DNA of 18,031 bases from SHLQ01 sp051011575 (GCA_051011575.1 JBPCTR010000180.1:1-18031), one strand, 5' to 3'; shown: positions 5,874-13,060, numbered from the stretch's first letter. Notes: generated from the letters alone by a model not told the origin. Program-made: numbers and translations.

Positions 5874-6095
5874 TCAGCTCTGCTCGGGCCGAAGGTCCAC
5901 CGTCAAGGTGAGCACGCCATCGACGAGCTCGACGTCGGCGTCACCGATCATCGCGAAATCCCTGAAGTCGGTCTGCGCCTGAGCGATGAACAATGCCCGC
6001 TCGTCGCCGCCGACGGGCGGGAGGTTTCGCTGCTTCACGGCTGCGGCCCGTTCCTTGAATCGTTCCACCATCTCGTGGGGATCGAAATCATCCAT
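5874..6095 (-). CDS. 73-residue hypothetical protein, last gene of the repair/modification run
   Basis: I do not recognise this small protein. It begins MDDFDPHEMVERFKERA with a predicted amphipathic helix (about 7-22), has no membrane segment or signal, and ends in two likely beta-strands (VELVDGVLTLTVDL at 55-68). The ATG at 6095 lies inside the end of the upstream small membrane protein gene: ATGGATGA holds both the start and the upstream stop (8-nt overlap), strong evidence that it is real and translationally coupled. Its stop is 65 nt before the tRNA-Gly gene. A soluble partner of the small membrane protein is the simplest idea from position alone. Confidence 0.7.
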   Translation of the reverse strand: MDDFDPHEMVERFKERAAAVKQRNLPPVGGDERALFIAQAQTDFRDFAMIGDADVELVDGVLTLTVDLRPEQS

Positions 6096-6390
6096 GTTCG
6101 GTCAACTCCCTTCGAGCCCAGCCGGGCCTCGTGAACCAGAAGAACAGCGCGGTCGCGACCAGCGCCACAATGCCGAGACCAACGAGCGTGAACACGAGCG
6201 GCCCAAGCCGATCATCGGTCTCCCGCACGTTCACGATCTCGACGTCGCCTTCGGTGACCTGGGCACCCACGATGTGGGCCTGCGCCACTGAAAACGCGAC
6301 AACGGAACCGACGACCGCAACGCGAGCTGCGACCGATGACGTTCGACCAGTGAGTCTCGCGGGCACAGCTCGAAATCTAGTCGTGCTCAC
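6088..6390 (-). CDS. Small two-TM membrane protein
   Basis: The product is 100 residues, starting with the GTG at 6390. It has a basic N-terminus (several Arg in the first 22 residues), a first hydrophobic segment near 20-40 (a signal anchor or uncleaved signal; a cleavage site near QAHIVGAQ is possible), a short polar loop TEGDVEIVNVRETDD (46-60), and a second transmembrane helix near 64-86 followed by a basic tail. The start overlaps the stop of the Fpg-like gene in GTGA, and its own end overlaps the next gene by 8 nt, so three genes are coupled. The same frame stays open much further upstream inside the Fpg-like gene, but that part is arginine-rich shadow. No family recognised. Confidence 0.7.
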   Translation of the reverse strand: MSTTRFRAVPARLTGRTSSVAARVAVVGSVVAFSVAQAHIVGAQVTEGDVEIVNVRETDDRLGPLVFTLVGLGIVALVATALFFWFTRPGWARRELTEHG

Positions 6391-7160
6391 CGCTGGTGCC
6401 GGGTACACCACCACGTGCCACGCCCGCCGAGCCTCTCCCCCGTCATCGGCTCGCCATCGAGCGGACACACACCCTCGACATGACGCTCGGCGAATGTGTC
6501 TCCCATGTGCGAACCGCCTCGCAACGTCAGTAGTGCGACGGTGTCGACGATCGCCTGCTGAAGCTGATCGATGTCCGACGGCGGGAGCGTCCCGGCTTCC
6601 CGATGCGGCGACAGCGCCGCCCGCCACAGGGTCTCGTCGACCAGCAGGTTGCCGAGGCCGGCGATCGCCTTCTGATTCAGGAGCAGAGACTTCAGGTTGG
6701 CGGTTCTCCCATGCAGAACTGCGGCGAGCTCTGCTGCCGCGATCTCCCCTGCATCGGGACCGAGAGCGCCGACGTCGGGATCGAGGTCGAGGCTTCCTAA
6801 CCGACGCGGATCGCGAATGACCACCTTCCCCGCCGTCGTCGACAGAGTGAGCCGATCCCACGACGTGTCGTCCCGGCCACTCGAATATTCGAGCTTCTCG
6901 ATGGGCGCGACGCCGCCGACCAGAATCCGGCCGGTCATTCCGAACCTGAGGCCCACGGTGCGATCACCGACGTCGACGAGAAGCAGCTTGCCGACCCTCG
7001 CGGTGCTCCGCACCTGAAGCCCGACCAACTCCGCCGCAGCTCCGGCACCGACGCCCTTTGGCCGCAGGTAGGCGGGGTCGACGTCGACGTGCGTGATCTC
7101 GGCTCCCACAACCGGCCCCAGAGCCCGGCGATACATCTCGACTTCGATCAGTTCGGGCAT
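6387..7160 (-). CDS. mutM: Fpg/MutM-family DNA glycosylase with altered zinc finger
   Basis: A 257-residue member of the Fpg/Nei family of base-excision glycosylase/AP lyases. It starts PELIEVE after Met1 (usual PELPEVE), so catalytic P2 and E3 are present. Also visible are K58 in VGKLLLVD, M75 in GMTG (void-filling Met), DPRRLG (117-122; the usual DPRRFG, so the intercalating Phe is Leu) and the helix-2-turn-helix region KAIAGLGNLLVDETLW (164-179) with N171. The C-terminal finger keeps the usual spacing and the lesion-contacting Arg (R247 in GRGTWWC), but the four cysteines read C232, D235, C252, H255. Family members are usually 270-290 residues. It lies 15 nt after metX and overlaps the following small gene. 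Expected role: excision of oxidised purines; a Nei-like specificity is the alternative. Confidence 0.86.
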   Translation of the reverse strand: MPELIEVEMYRRALGPVVGAEITHVDVDPAYLRPKGVGAGAAAELVGLQVRSTARVGKLLLVDVGDRTVGLRFGMTGRILVGGVAPIEKLEYSSGRDDTSWDRLTLSTTAGKVVIRDPRRLGSLDLDPDVGALGPDAGEIAAAELAAVLHGRTANLKSLLLNQKAIAGLGNLLVDETLWRAALSPHREAGTLPPSDIDQLQQAIVDTVALLTLRGGSHMGDTFAERHVEGVCPLDGEPMTGERLGGRGTWWCTRHQR

Positions 7161-7175
7161 CGGCCTGCGTGCATG

Positions 7176-8381
7176 TCAGGGAGTGTCGGCGATGACTTTC
7201 GCGAAGAAGTCGGAGAGCATCGGACCCAACTTGTCGTGCTCGACGAGGAATCCGTCGTGCCCGTACAACGAGTCGATCACGTGATGCTCACACCATCGGC
7301 CGTCGGCATTGAGCACTGACGCGATTTCCACCTGCTGAGGAGCGGGATACAGGAAGTCGCTCGTGACCGACGCCGTCATGCCGGGGCCGGCAAACCTGGT
7401 GAGCGCGGCCGCGGGGCCGCCCCGGCCTCTACCGAGGTCGTGCAGATCCATTGCTCGATTCAGCACGATGTAGCTGTTGGCATCGAACCGAGTGGGAAAC
7501 TTCTTGCCGTGATGGTCGAGATATCCCTCGACTTGGAATCGGCCCCATTGGTCGAAGCGGTCGAGACGATCGATGGGGTCACGGCCGAACCGTTCGTCGA
7601 ATTCTGCGCCGCTCCGGTAATGGATCAGACCGATCTCCCGCGCGACGGCCAGACCCGACCCCGGCCCGATCTCACAGTCGTAGTAGTCGCCTCCGTGGAA
7701 GTGGACGTCGTTGGCGATCGAGAGTCGCCCGACTGCCGACCACGCGATCTGTTGCGGGCTCGCCGCGACCGTCGTCGCGATCGGCGCTATCGAACGAACG
7801 CGGCCTGGATACATGGCCGCCCACTCGAGCACCATCATTCCGCCCATGGAGCCCCCGACGACGTTGAACCAACGGTCGATCCCGAGCGCATCGGCGAGGC
7901 GGGCCTGAGTGCGAACGATGTCACGGTTGGTGACCTGAGGAAAGCTCGACCCGTAGGGCTGACCCGTGCCAGGGTCGAGCGAGGCGGGACCGGTCGTCCC
8001 CTGGCAACCTCCGAGCACATTGGCACACACGACGAACCAGCGATCGGTGTCGATGGCCAGCCCGGGCCCAACGATGCGGGACCACCACCCCTCGGCCGTA
8101 TAGGTGCCGCCACCCCCACCGGTGACATGGGCGTCGCCGGTGAGTGCGTGACAAATCAGGATTGCGTTCTCGGCATCGTCGTCGAGGGTGCCCCAGGTTT
8201 CGTATGCAATATCAACATCGTGGAGAACGCCGCCGCCTTCGAGCGCAAGCGGACGGTCGAGCCGGTGGAATCGACGCGCACCAACGGGGTCGCCCGGGCG
8301 CCACGCACCGGTGGCCGGAAACGATTCCGGCCAGTCCCGGTGGCGCGCGAGCGCAAATTCAGTGTCGTCGGCGTCAACCAT
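7176..8381 (-). CDS. metX: Homoserine O-acetyltransferase
   Basis: A 401-residue alpha/beta-hydrolase-fold acyltransferase that activates homoserine with acetyl-CoA for methionine synthesis in the cytoplasm. It carries the MetX signatures: ILICHALTGDAHV (74-86), the oxyanion and glycine-rich region NVLGGCQGTTGPAS (121-134), the nucleophile elbow GGSMGG (176-181, Ser178), the acid D342 in TSDFLYP and the base H375 in YGHDGF. Length is normal. The open frame runs further upstream, but that part overlaps the methyltransferase gene, so I take the ATG at 8381 (MVDADDTEF), 13 nt after the methyltransferase stop. A succinyl-CoA-using variant cannot be excluded from motifs. The usual partner metY is not in the window, and I see no SAM riboswitch in front of it. 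Confidence 0.93.
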   Translation of the reverse strand: MVDADDTEFALARHRDWPESFPATGAWRPGDPVGARRFHRLDRPLALEGGGVLHDVDIAYETWGTLDDDAENAILICHALTGDAHVTGGGGGTYTAEGWWSRIVGPGLAIDTDRWFVVCANVLGGCQGTTGPASLDPGTGQPYGSSFPQVTNRDIVRTQARLADALGIDRWFNVVGGSMGGMMVLEWAAMYPGRVRSIAPIATTVAASPQQIAWSAVGRLSIANDVHFHGGDYYDCEIGPGSGLAVAREIGLIHYRSGAEFDERFGRDPIDRLDRFDQWGRFQVEGYLDHHGKKFPTRFDANSYIVLNRAMDLHDLGRGRGGPAAALTRFAGPGMTASVTSDFLYPAPQQVEIASVLNADGRWCEHHVIDSLYGHDGFLVEHDKLGPMLSDFFAKVIADTP

Positions 8382-8394
8382 CGTTCCATCAAGC

Positions 8395-10134
8395 CTACGA
8401 GGGGATTCGCAAACGTTCGAACCACCACGCGGTCGTGCCAGCCGTCGTCGTTCCGTATGCCCGATCCATCGCGTGGCCGAACGCAAGGAGCGTCCGACCG
8501 TAGGCGACCCAATCAGCGCAGGCCGCTGCCTCATGGGCGTCGCGGACAAGAACACTGCCCTCGTCCCAGGCAGCGCGGTCGGCGGGGATGGGCAAATCGG
8601 CGAGGGCAGCTGCCCGAATCCGGATCGCGCCGCTACTCAGGCCGGTTCCCGCAGCGTTCGAGGCCAGATCTGCGCTGACCGCCGGCGCTCCCAGAAGGGC
8701 GGCAATTCGCCAGACATCGCTGTGGTCATGGGGTTCAACGCTGATGACCGGCACCGACGGCATCATCGATCCCTCCACGTCGACAAGCGCCTCCAGGACC
8801 CTCGTCTGGGATGCAACCAGAATCTTCGGAACCGCCCGGTCCGCGAACCAGTCTCGTACGCGCCGATCCGCGATCGCCTCGAGCTCCACCACCGGCGCCA
8901 CCCACGCCGTACCGGCAAAACGAATCATCGATGACCCGAATCGGTTACGAAACAGGTCGATCGCACCCGAGGTGACCAGTCGATGCGTACTGGTCGAGTC
9001 GCCGCGCTCCTTCACAGCATCCGCGATCCCGTAAAAGTGTTGTCTGAATCCGGCCGTGACATCCGCGATCTCCCCCAGCGTGTGGGGGCCATCCAGGTAA
9101 ACCGACGGCACGCCCAATCGTCGAGCCAACAAGGGCGCCCACGACTGGGGGTCGGGCGTCGTAGCGGTCGTGGGCGCCGCTGCACCCAGCGCCACATCGG
9201 TGTGCCCACCTCCAGGCGGCCGGGGGTCCCTGACCAGAATCGGTGCAACCACATCGACAGCTGCGTCGAAGACCTGGTCATCGGCGATCCACATTCCAGC
9301 GAGAACGGTCGACGCCGCAACCTCTCGTCGAATCTCAGCGCCGTGAGCGGCTCCAAGACTCGACTCGGGCAGGATCAGCGTGCAGACACCCTTGGGGGAA
9401 AGCGAACGCACCGAGCGAAGAAGAAAGACGCTTGCCTCGTCGACGTACCCCCGGGTTGCGGACCCGAGTTTCTCGGCGACCTCGTGGCGCCGGCGGTCGC
9501 TCCGGGTGGTGTCGGCGTGAAGCTGGCCGAGGAACGGTGGGTTGCCAACGATGAGATCGAAGGGACCCGACTCCGAGAGGAGAGCGTCGGCTTCGGTGAA
9601 CGAGGCCCTCGCTCCCGCGCCGCTCCAGAGTTCGAGGCTGGCATCGGAGACTCGGAGCGCCACCGGGTCGATGTCGGTGCCGGAGAGCGCTGGCACGATC
9701 TCCTCCCGACCGTGGGGCCCCAGCTGCTCGAGTGCCCGGGCGGCACCGAGCAGGAACGCACCGCCGCCAACCGCCGGATCCCAAACGGACCGGACTGATC
9801 TCGATGGTGCGAGATGTGCAACGGCGAGCTCGCAGACACGATCGACGACCTCTCGAGGGGTGAAGTGAGCGCCGCGCCTACGACGCTCAACGGGAGTGAT
9901 CAGGATCTCCCACGCGACACCCAGGATGTCCGGGGTGAGCGCATTGTCGGGCACCCTGTCGATCCAGGCGGTCACGTCGGACGAGACGTTCGTGAGCGGC
10001 AACGCCTTGGGCGAATCGACCGACTGTGCCTCGGCGACCTTCGAGGCCAGCGCCCCGAGCACGAGAAGAGAATCAGCGGGCGTGTCGACCGGTGGTGCGG
10101 TCGATGCCCAGTCGATCAGGCGGTCGGATCCCAC
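8395..10134 (-). CDS. N6-adenine DNA methyltransferase, Eco57I/type IIG-like without nuclease
   Basis: A 579-residue class I AdoMet-dependent methyltransferase. RRRRGAHFTPREVV (84-97) matches the 'GAYYTP' entry motif of HsdM/Eco57I-like enzymes. Motif I is DPAVGGGAFL (119-128), motif II GTDIDPVAL (152-160) and the catalytic motif IV NPPF (198-201), the signature of exocyclic-amine (N6-adenine) methylation. The C-terminal third (about 350-579) resembles the specificity region of type IIG enzymes, with SSGAIRIRAAALADLPIP (500-517). I see no PD-(D/E)xK or other nuclease motif, and no endonuclease gene adjoins it, so it looks like an orphan or solitary methyltransferase. The GTG start at 10134 overlaps the helicase gene by 19 nt, and metX follows after 13 nt, so it lies inside an operon. 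A role in restriction or in epigenetic regulation is inference. Confidence 0.87.
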   Translation of the reverse strand: MGSDRLIDWASTAPPVDTPADSLLVLGALASKVAEAQSVDSPKALPLTNVSSDVTAWIDRVPDNALTPDILGVAWEILITPVERRRRGAHFTPREVVDRVCELAVAHLAPSRSVRSVWDPAVGGGAFLLGAARALEQLGPHGREEIVPALSGTDIDPVALRVSDASLELWSGAGARASFTEADALLSESGPFDLIVGNPPFLGQLHADTTRSDRRRHEVAEKLGSATRGYVDEASVFLLRSVRSLSPKGVCTLILPESSLGAAHGAEIRREVAASTVLAGMWIADDQVFDAAVDVVAPILVRDPRPPGGGHTDVALGAAAPTTATTPDPQSWAPLLARRLGVPSVYLDGPHTLGEIADVTAGFRQHFYGIADAVKERGDSTSTHRLVTSGAIDLFRNRFGSSMIRFAGTAWVAPVVELEAIADRRVRDWFADRAVPKILVASQTRVLEALVDVEGSMMPSVPVISVEPHDHSDVWRIAALLGAPAVSADLASNAAGTGLSSGAIRIRAAALADLPIPADRAAWDEGSVLVRDAHEAAACADWVAYGRTLLAFGHAMDRAYGTTTAGTTAWWFERLRIPS

Positions 10135-11273
10135 GCGCCGAGATCGAGCAGGCGGTCATCGTTCGAGAACATCTCGACGATCGGCAGATCGAGGCCGACC
10201 CGCTTCTGCATCCGTCGGACCTCGAGTTCCTCGTTCCATTGGACGAGGGTGACGACGAGGCCTTCCCCGCCGGCACGAGCCGTACGTCCCGAGCGGTGGA
10301 GGTAGGTCTTGTGATCGTTCGGTGGATCGTAATGAATCACGATCTCGACATCGTCGACATGGATTCCACGGGCAGCAACATCGGTGGCGACGAGCACGTG
10401 GAGGTTTCCCTCGGAGAATGCGTTGAGTGCCTTCTCGCGATGTTGCTGACGCAGGTCGCCATGGATCGCGGCCGCGTCGACGTCGAGATCCTTCAACTCC
10501 CGCGCCAACCGGTCGGCCATTCGTTTGGTCTCGGTGAACATGATCGTCCGGTCGACCGATTCTGCGATCGATGCCGCCACTTTGACCTTGTCCATGTTGT
10601 GGACCTGGATGAATCGATGGGTCATCTGATCGACCGTGACCTGCGGGGATTCGACCTCGTGAAACACGGGGTCACTCTGGTATCGGCGGACGAGGCTGTC
10701 GACGACACCGTCGAGCGTGGCCGAGAAGAGCAGCGTCTGGTGTTCGCCCTCGACCTGTCGGAGGAGCCACTCGACCTGCGGAAGGAATCCCATGTCGGCC
10801 ATCCGGTCGGCTTCGTCGACGATCACGTGGGTGAGATCGGCGAGCGAAACCGCCTTGCGGTCGACGAGGTCAATCATGCGGCCGGGCGTCGCAACAACGA
10901 AATCGACACCCTTCTCGAGTTTGGTGATCTGGCGCTCGATGTTGGCGCCGCCGTAGATCGCGGTGACGCGTACGTCGCGAGCCTTGCCGAGCGGCTCGAG
11001 TTCCTCGGCAACCTGAACGGCGAGTTCTCGGGTGGGGACCAACGCGAGAGCGGTCGGACGTTTGGGCTTGGCTCGCTCGATGCGTTCGAGTACGGGCACA
11101 CCGAACGCGAGGGTCTTTCCAGAACCGGTGCGGGCCTTCCCGCAGACGTCGCGACCAGCGAGGGCATCGGGTATCGCGATGGTCTGGATGGCAAAGGGTT
11201 CGGAGATTCCCCGCGAGGTCAGTGCGGAGCAGAGATCATCCGACACGCCGAGATCGGCGAATGTGGTTGTCAT
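10116..11273 (-). CDS. DEAD-box ATP-dependent RNA helicase
   Basis: The 385-residue product contains all the usual DEAD-box motifs: a Q-motif region ISEPFAIQTIAIP (23-35), motif I ARTGSGKT (47-54), Ia PTREL (80-84), Ib ATPGR (128-132), II DEAD (153-156), III SAT (184-186), V ATDVAARG (296-303) and VI HRSGRTAR (326-333). It is a minimal core of two RecA domains with only a short tail and no C-terminal basic or RNA-recognition extension, so a partner or simple RNA duplex unwinding (ribosome assembly, cold shock, RNA decay) is expected. It is the first gene of a six-gene minus-strand run, and the methyltransferase starts inside its last 19 nt. A weak -10-like TAGCCT lies about 35 nt upstream. 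Confidence 0.94.
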   Translation of the reverse strand: MTTTFADLGVSDDLCSALTSRGISEPFAIQTIAIPDALAGRDVCGKARTGSGKTLAFGVPVLERIERAKPKRPTALALVPTRELAVQVAEELEPLGKARDVRVTAIYGGANIERQITKLEKGVDFVVATPGRMIDLVDRKAVSLADLTHVIVDEADRMADMGFLPQVEWLLRQVEGEHQTLLFSATLDGVVDSLVRRYQSDPVFHEVESPQVTVDQMTHRFIQVHNMDKVKVAASIAESVDRTIMFTETKRMADRLARELKDLDVDAAAIHGDLRQQHREKALNAFSEGNLHVLVATDVAARGIHVDDVEIVIHYDPPNDHKTYLHRSGRTARAGGEGLVVTLVQWNEELEVRRMQKRVGLDLPIVEMFSNDDRLLDLGAWDPTA

Positions 11274-11307
11274 GTTGTGCGTGTCTTTTCGAAAGTTGTC
11301 TGGAGTC

Positions 11308-11313
11308 AGGCTA
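11308..11313 (-). promoter_or_regulatory. Possible -10 box before the helicase-led operon
   Basis: TAGCCT on the minus strand lies 34 nt before the helicase ATG, in the 93-nt gap that separates the ATL gene from the helicase. No good -35 is visible. The gap also contains no intrinsic terminator, so read-through from the cyclase-ATL pair is possible. Confidence 0.25.
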
Positions 11314-11366
11314 CCGGTCGTGAGCCCGAGCCCTCTGCATGCTCGGAGGAGTGACGAAGATCTCCC

Positions 11367-11666
11367 TCAGCGCACAACCCGGCCATCGCGCACGCTCACT
11401 CCCTCGGACTCGAGAAGGCGTGTTTGCTCCACCTCGAGCCCCGGAACCAGTCGGCCTGTCGAGGTCACGACCCGCCACCAGGGAAGATCCTCGGAGTTGC
11501 GGAGGACGCGGCCAACGGCGCGGGCTGCGCCCGGAAAGCCGGCCTCCGCAGCGATCTCGCCGTAGGTGATCAGCTCGCCAGAGCGGAGGTCGCTGATGAC
11601 GCGTACCACCGCCGGCTCGAACTCTGTCGTCGGCAGGTTCGTGCTGTCCGCCGGATCTCTAGTCAC
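11367..11666 (-). CDS. Alkyltransferase-like protein (ATL, MGMT-family DNA-binding domain)
   Basis: This 99-residue protein is the stand-alone C-terminal domain of O6-alkylguanine-DNA alkyltransferases: ISDLRSGELITYGEIAAEAG (24-43) forms the helix-turn-helix entry, followed by GAARAVGRVLRN (46-57; arginine-finger region). The active-site motif PCHRV is PWWRV (62-66), so the alkyl-accepting Cys is Trp63 and the neighbouring His is also Trp. Such ATL proteins bind alkylated bases without repairing them and, in characterised systems, recruit nucleotide excision repair. I choose GTG 11666 because it gives the usual ATL length and overlaps the upstream cyclase stop in GTGACTAG; the frame stays open further upstream inside the cyclase gene. 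Repair without Cys is family knowledge; the effect of the second Trp is unknown. Confidence 0.84.
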   Translation of the reverse strand: MTRDPADSTNLPTTEFEPAVVRVISDLRSGELITYGEIAAEAGFPGAARAVGRVLRNSEDLPWWRVVTSTGRLVPGLEVEQTRLLESEGVSVRDGRVVR

Positions 11667-12201
11667 CGATTGCCGGACCCTCCCCGGGTTCCAGGCGTAC
11701 GAGCTCGACCGGCTCGGCAAACCCACGCACCTCACACGAGCCAGCGGGGAGGACACGAGTGTTCACGAGCATCGATGAGTGCATCGTGGCCGGAGCCAAG
11801 ATCTCGTCGGGGCCAGCCAGGTCGGAGAGCCGCGACGCCAGATTTATCGCCCGGCCGATGTGATCGTCGCCTTCAAAGAGGATCACAGGACCGTTGGCCA
11901 CACCCGCTCTCAGCGATCGCCCACCGACTGCACGATTGTGTTCGACGATCGCCACCACCGCCTCGATCGCATGTTCGGGCTCGACCGCCACCAACATCGC
12001 TCCGTCGCCGAGCCACTTGGCCACACGAACTCCGTGAATCGAGGCGAACCGGCGGATGTTGCCGCGAACGCCCTCGAGCAGGGCGACAGCCGCCGCGTCA
12101 CCTTCGGAATCGGTGTACGCCGTGAAGCCACAGATGTCGATGAACGCGAACGTGCGTTGCACACGCGTCACGTTCTCGACCGTGATGACTCCGGGTGGCA
12201 T
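11659..12201 (-). CDS. Stand-alone class III adenylate/guanylate cyclase domain protein
   Basis: The product is 180 residues, essentially one class III cyclase homology domain without a membrane, HAMP or receiver region. Metal-binding aspartates are D22 (FAFIDICGFT) and D66 (AKWLGDGAML). K62 and D113 sit where substrate-specifying residues occur, suggesting ATP over GTP, and the transition-state pair is N120 and R124 in GRAINLASRL. All catalytic positions look intact, so an active homodimeric cytoplasmic cAMP synthase is plausible. The ATL gene starts within its last codons (8-nt overlap), so the two are probably translated together. The divergent serine hydrolase starts 61 bp away. How activity would be controlled is not visible. 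Confidence 0.85.
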   Translation of the reverse strand: MPPGVITVENVTRVQRTFAFIDICGFTAYTDSEGDAAAVALLEGVRGNIRRFASIHGVRVAKWLGDGAMLVAVEPEHAIEAVVAIVEHNRAVGGRSLRAGVANGPVILFEGDDHIGRAINLASRLSDLAGPDEILAPATMHSSMLVNTRVLPAGSCEVRGFAEPVELVRLEPGEGPAIGD

Positions 12202-12250
12202 CGGATCAACCTACTCCCTGCTGCTCCTCAGCTCGCGAGTTCCACGCTTG

Positions 12251-12256
12251 TATGGT
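12251..12256 (+). promoter_or_regulatory. -10 box for leaderless transcription of the serine hydrolase
   Basis: TATGGT is preceded by TTG and lies 6 nt before the GTG start at 12263. This spacing puts the transcription start on or next to the start codon, and no ribosome binding site is present. This supports a leaderless mRNA. Confidence 0.4.
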
Positions 12257-12262
12257 CGAGCC

Positions 12263-13060
12263 GTGGACGTGCTGGAGACAATTTCCGACTGGCCGTGTGC
12301 GAACGCTGCCGCGACCGCGATCATGCCAGACGGCACCCAGCACACCTTTGGCGACATCGACAGACGATTTGCGCTCGCGTCCGTCACGAAGCTGCTGACG
12401 GCGACCGCGCTCCTTATCGGCGCCGAGGAAGGATCGGTCGACCTCGACGCCACGGTCGCGAACGAAGACGGCACGTTGTCGGACCTCCTTGCTCACGCGA
12501 GCGGCCTCGGTCCGGACGGCACGAGATTGGACTCGCCGGGGCGCCGACGGGTGTACTCCAACGCAGGATATGAGCAGGCCGCGGAGGTGCTCGAGCTCGC
12601 CGCCGAGATTCCCTTCGCCGACTACCTCCGAGAGGCCGTGTTCGAGCCGCTTCGCATGACCTCCACGTCGCTCGATGGAAGTCCGGCTCATGGCGCAACA
12701 TCGACGGTTGGCGACCTTTCGCGCTTCCTGACCGGAGTCGACACTCTTCTGGCCGCCGAAACCGTGTCGCGTATGGTGACCCCCCACCTCGCCGAACTCA
12801 GCGGCGTACTGCCGGGTTACGGACGGCAGGCCCCGAATCCGTGGGGGCTCGGACCCGAGATTCGGGGGATCAAATCCCCTCACTGGACGAGCCCCCGGAA
12901 CTCGAGCGCCACGTGGGGCCACTTCGGTCAGGCTGGGACGTTTGTATGGACCGACCCGGCAGTCCAGATCTCGCTCGTGGTGCTGACCGATCACGCCTTT
13001 GGCAACTGGGCCCTCGAGAGGTGGCCCGACTTGTCAACGGCGGTGCTTCAATCGGTCTGA
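12263..13060 (+). CDS. Beta-lactamase-family serine hydrolase, cytoplasmic
   Basis: This 265-residue protein has the fold and motifs of class C beta-lactamases and D-alanyl-D-alanine carboxypeptidases: SVTK (40-43, the SxxK nucleophile motif), YSN (98-100, YxN) and HFG (220-222, in place of KTG). EPLRMTSTS (128-136) is a typical family segment. There is no signal peptide or lipobox, so it is probably a cytoplasmic esterase, amidase or peptidase rather than a periplasmic beta-lactamase. The frame stays open upstream to 12056, but that part overlaps the divergent cyclase gene and lacks family similarity; GTG 12263 with a -10 box 6 nt before it is preferred. It is shorter than most relatives (about 350-400 residues). 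Its 3' end overlaps the convergent lgt gene by 13 nt. Confidence 0.82.
   Translation: MDVLETISDWPCANAAATAIMPDGTQHTFGDIDRRFALASVTKLLTATALLIGAEEGSVDLDATVANEDGTLSDLLAHASGLGPDGTRLDSPGRRRVYSNAGYEQAAEVLELAAEIPFADYLREAVFEPLRMTSTSLDGSPAHGATSTVGDLSRFLTGVDTLLAAETVSRMVTPHLAELSGVLPGYGRQAPNPWGLGPEIRGIKSPHWTSPRNSSATWGHFGQAGTFVWTDPAVQISLVVLTDHAFGNWALERWPDLSTAVLQSV

Noticed and set aside
8382..8394. SAM riboswitch in front of metX
   Set aside because: Only 13 nt separate the methyltransferase stop from the metX start, too short for any riboswitch.
8382..8555. N-terminal extension of metX
   Set aside because: The extension lies inside the methyltransferase coding region and has no MetX similarity.
7440..8678. 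412-codon plus-strand open frame opposite metX
   Set aside because: Antisense shadow of metX, which has a full catalytic triad and normal length; the plus frame also runs into the methyltransferase gene.
8395..11273. Helicase plus methyltransferase as a complete BREX- or DISARM-like defence system
   Set aside because: The helicase is a minimal DEAD-box RNA helicase, and no phosphatase (PglZ), ATPase (BrxC), PLD or DUF1998 gene is present; a defence island is not supported.
10026..11354. 442-codon plus-strand open frame opposite the helicase gene
   Set aside because: Antisense shadow: the minus-strand frame carries every DEAD-box motif in order, while this frame has no family resemblance.
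12056..12262. N-terminal extension of the serine hydrolase, with a hydrophobic stretch that could look like a signal peptide
   Set aside because: It overlaps the divergent cyclase gene up to 12201, and a -10 box 6 nt before GTG 12263 explains the start better.
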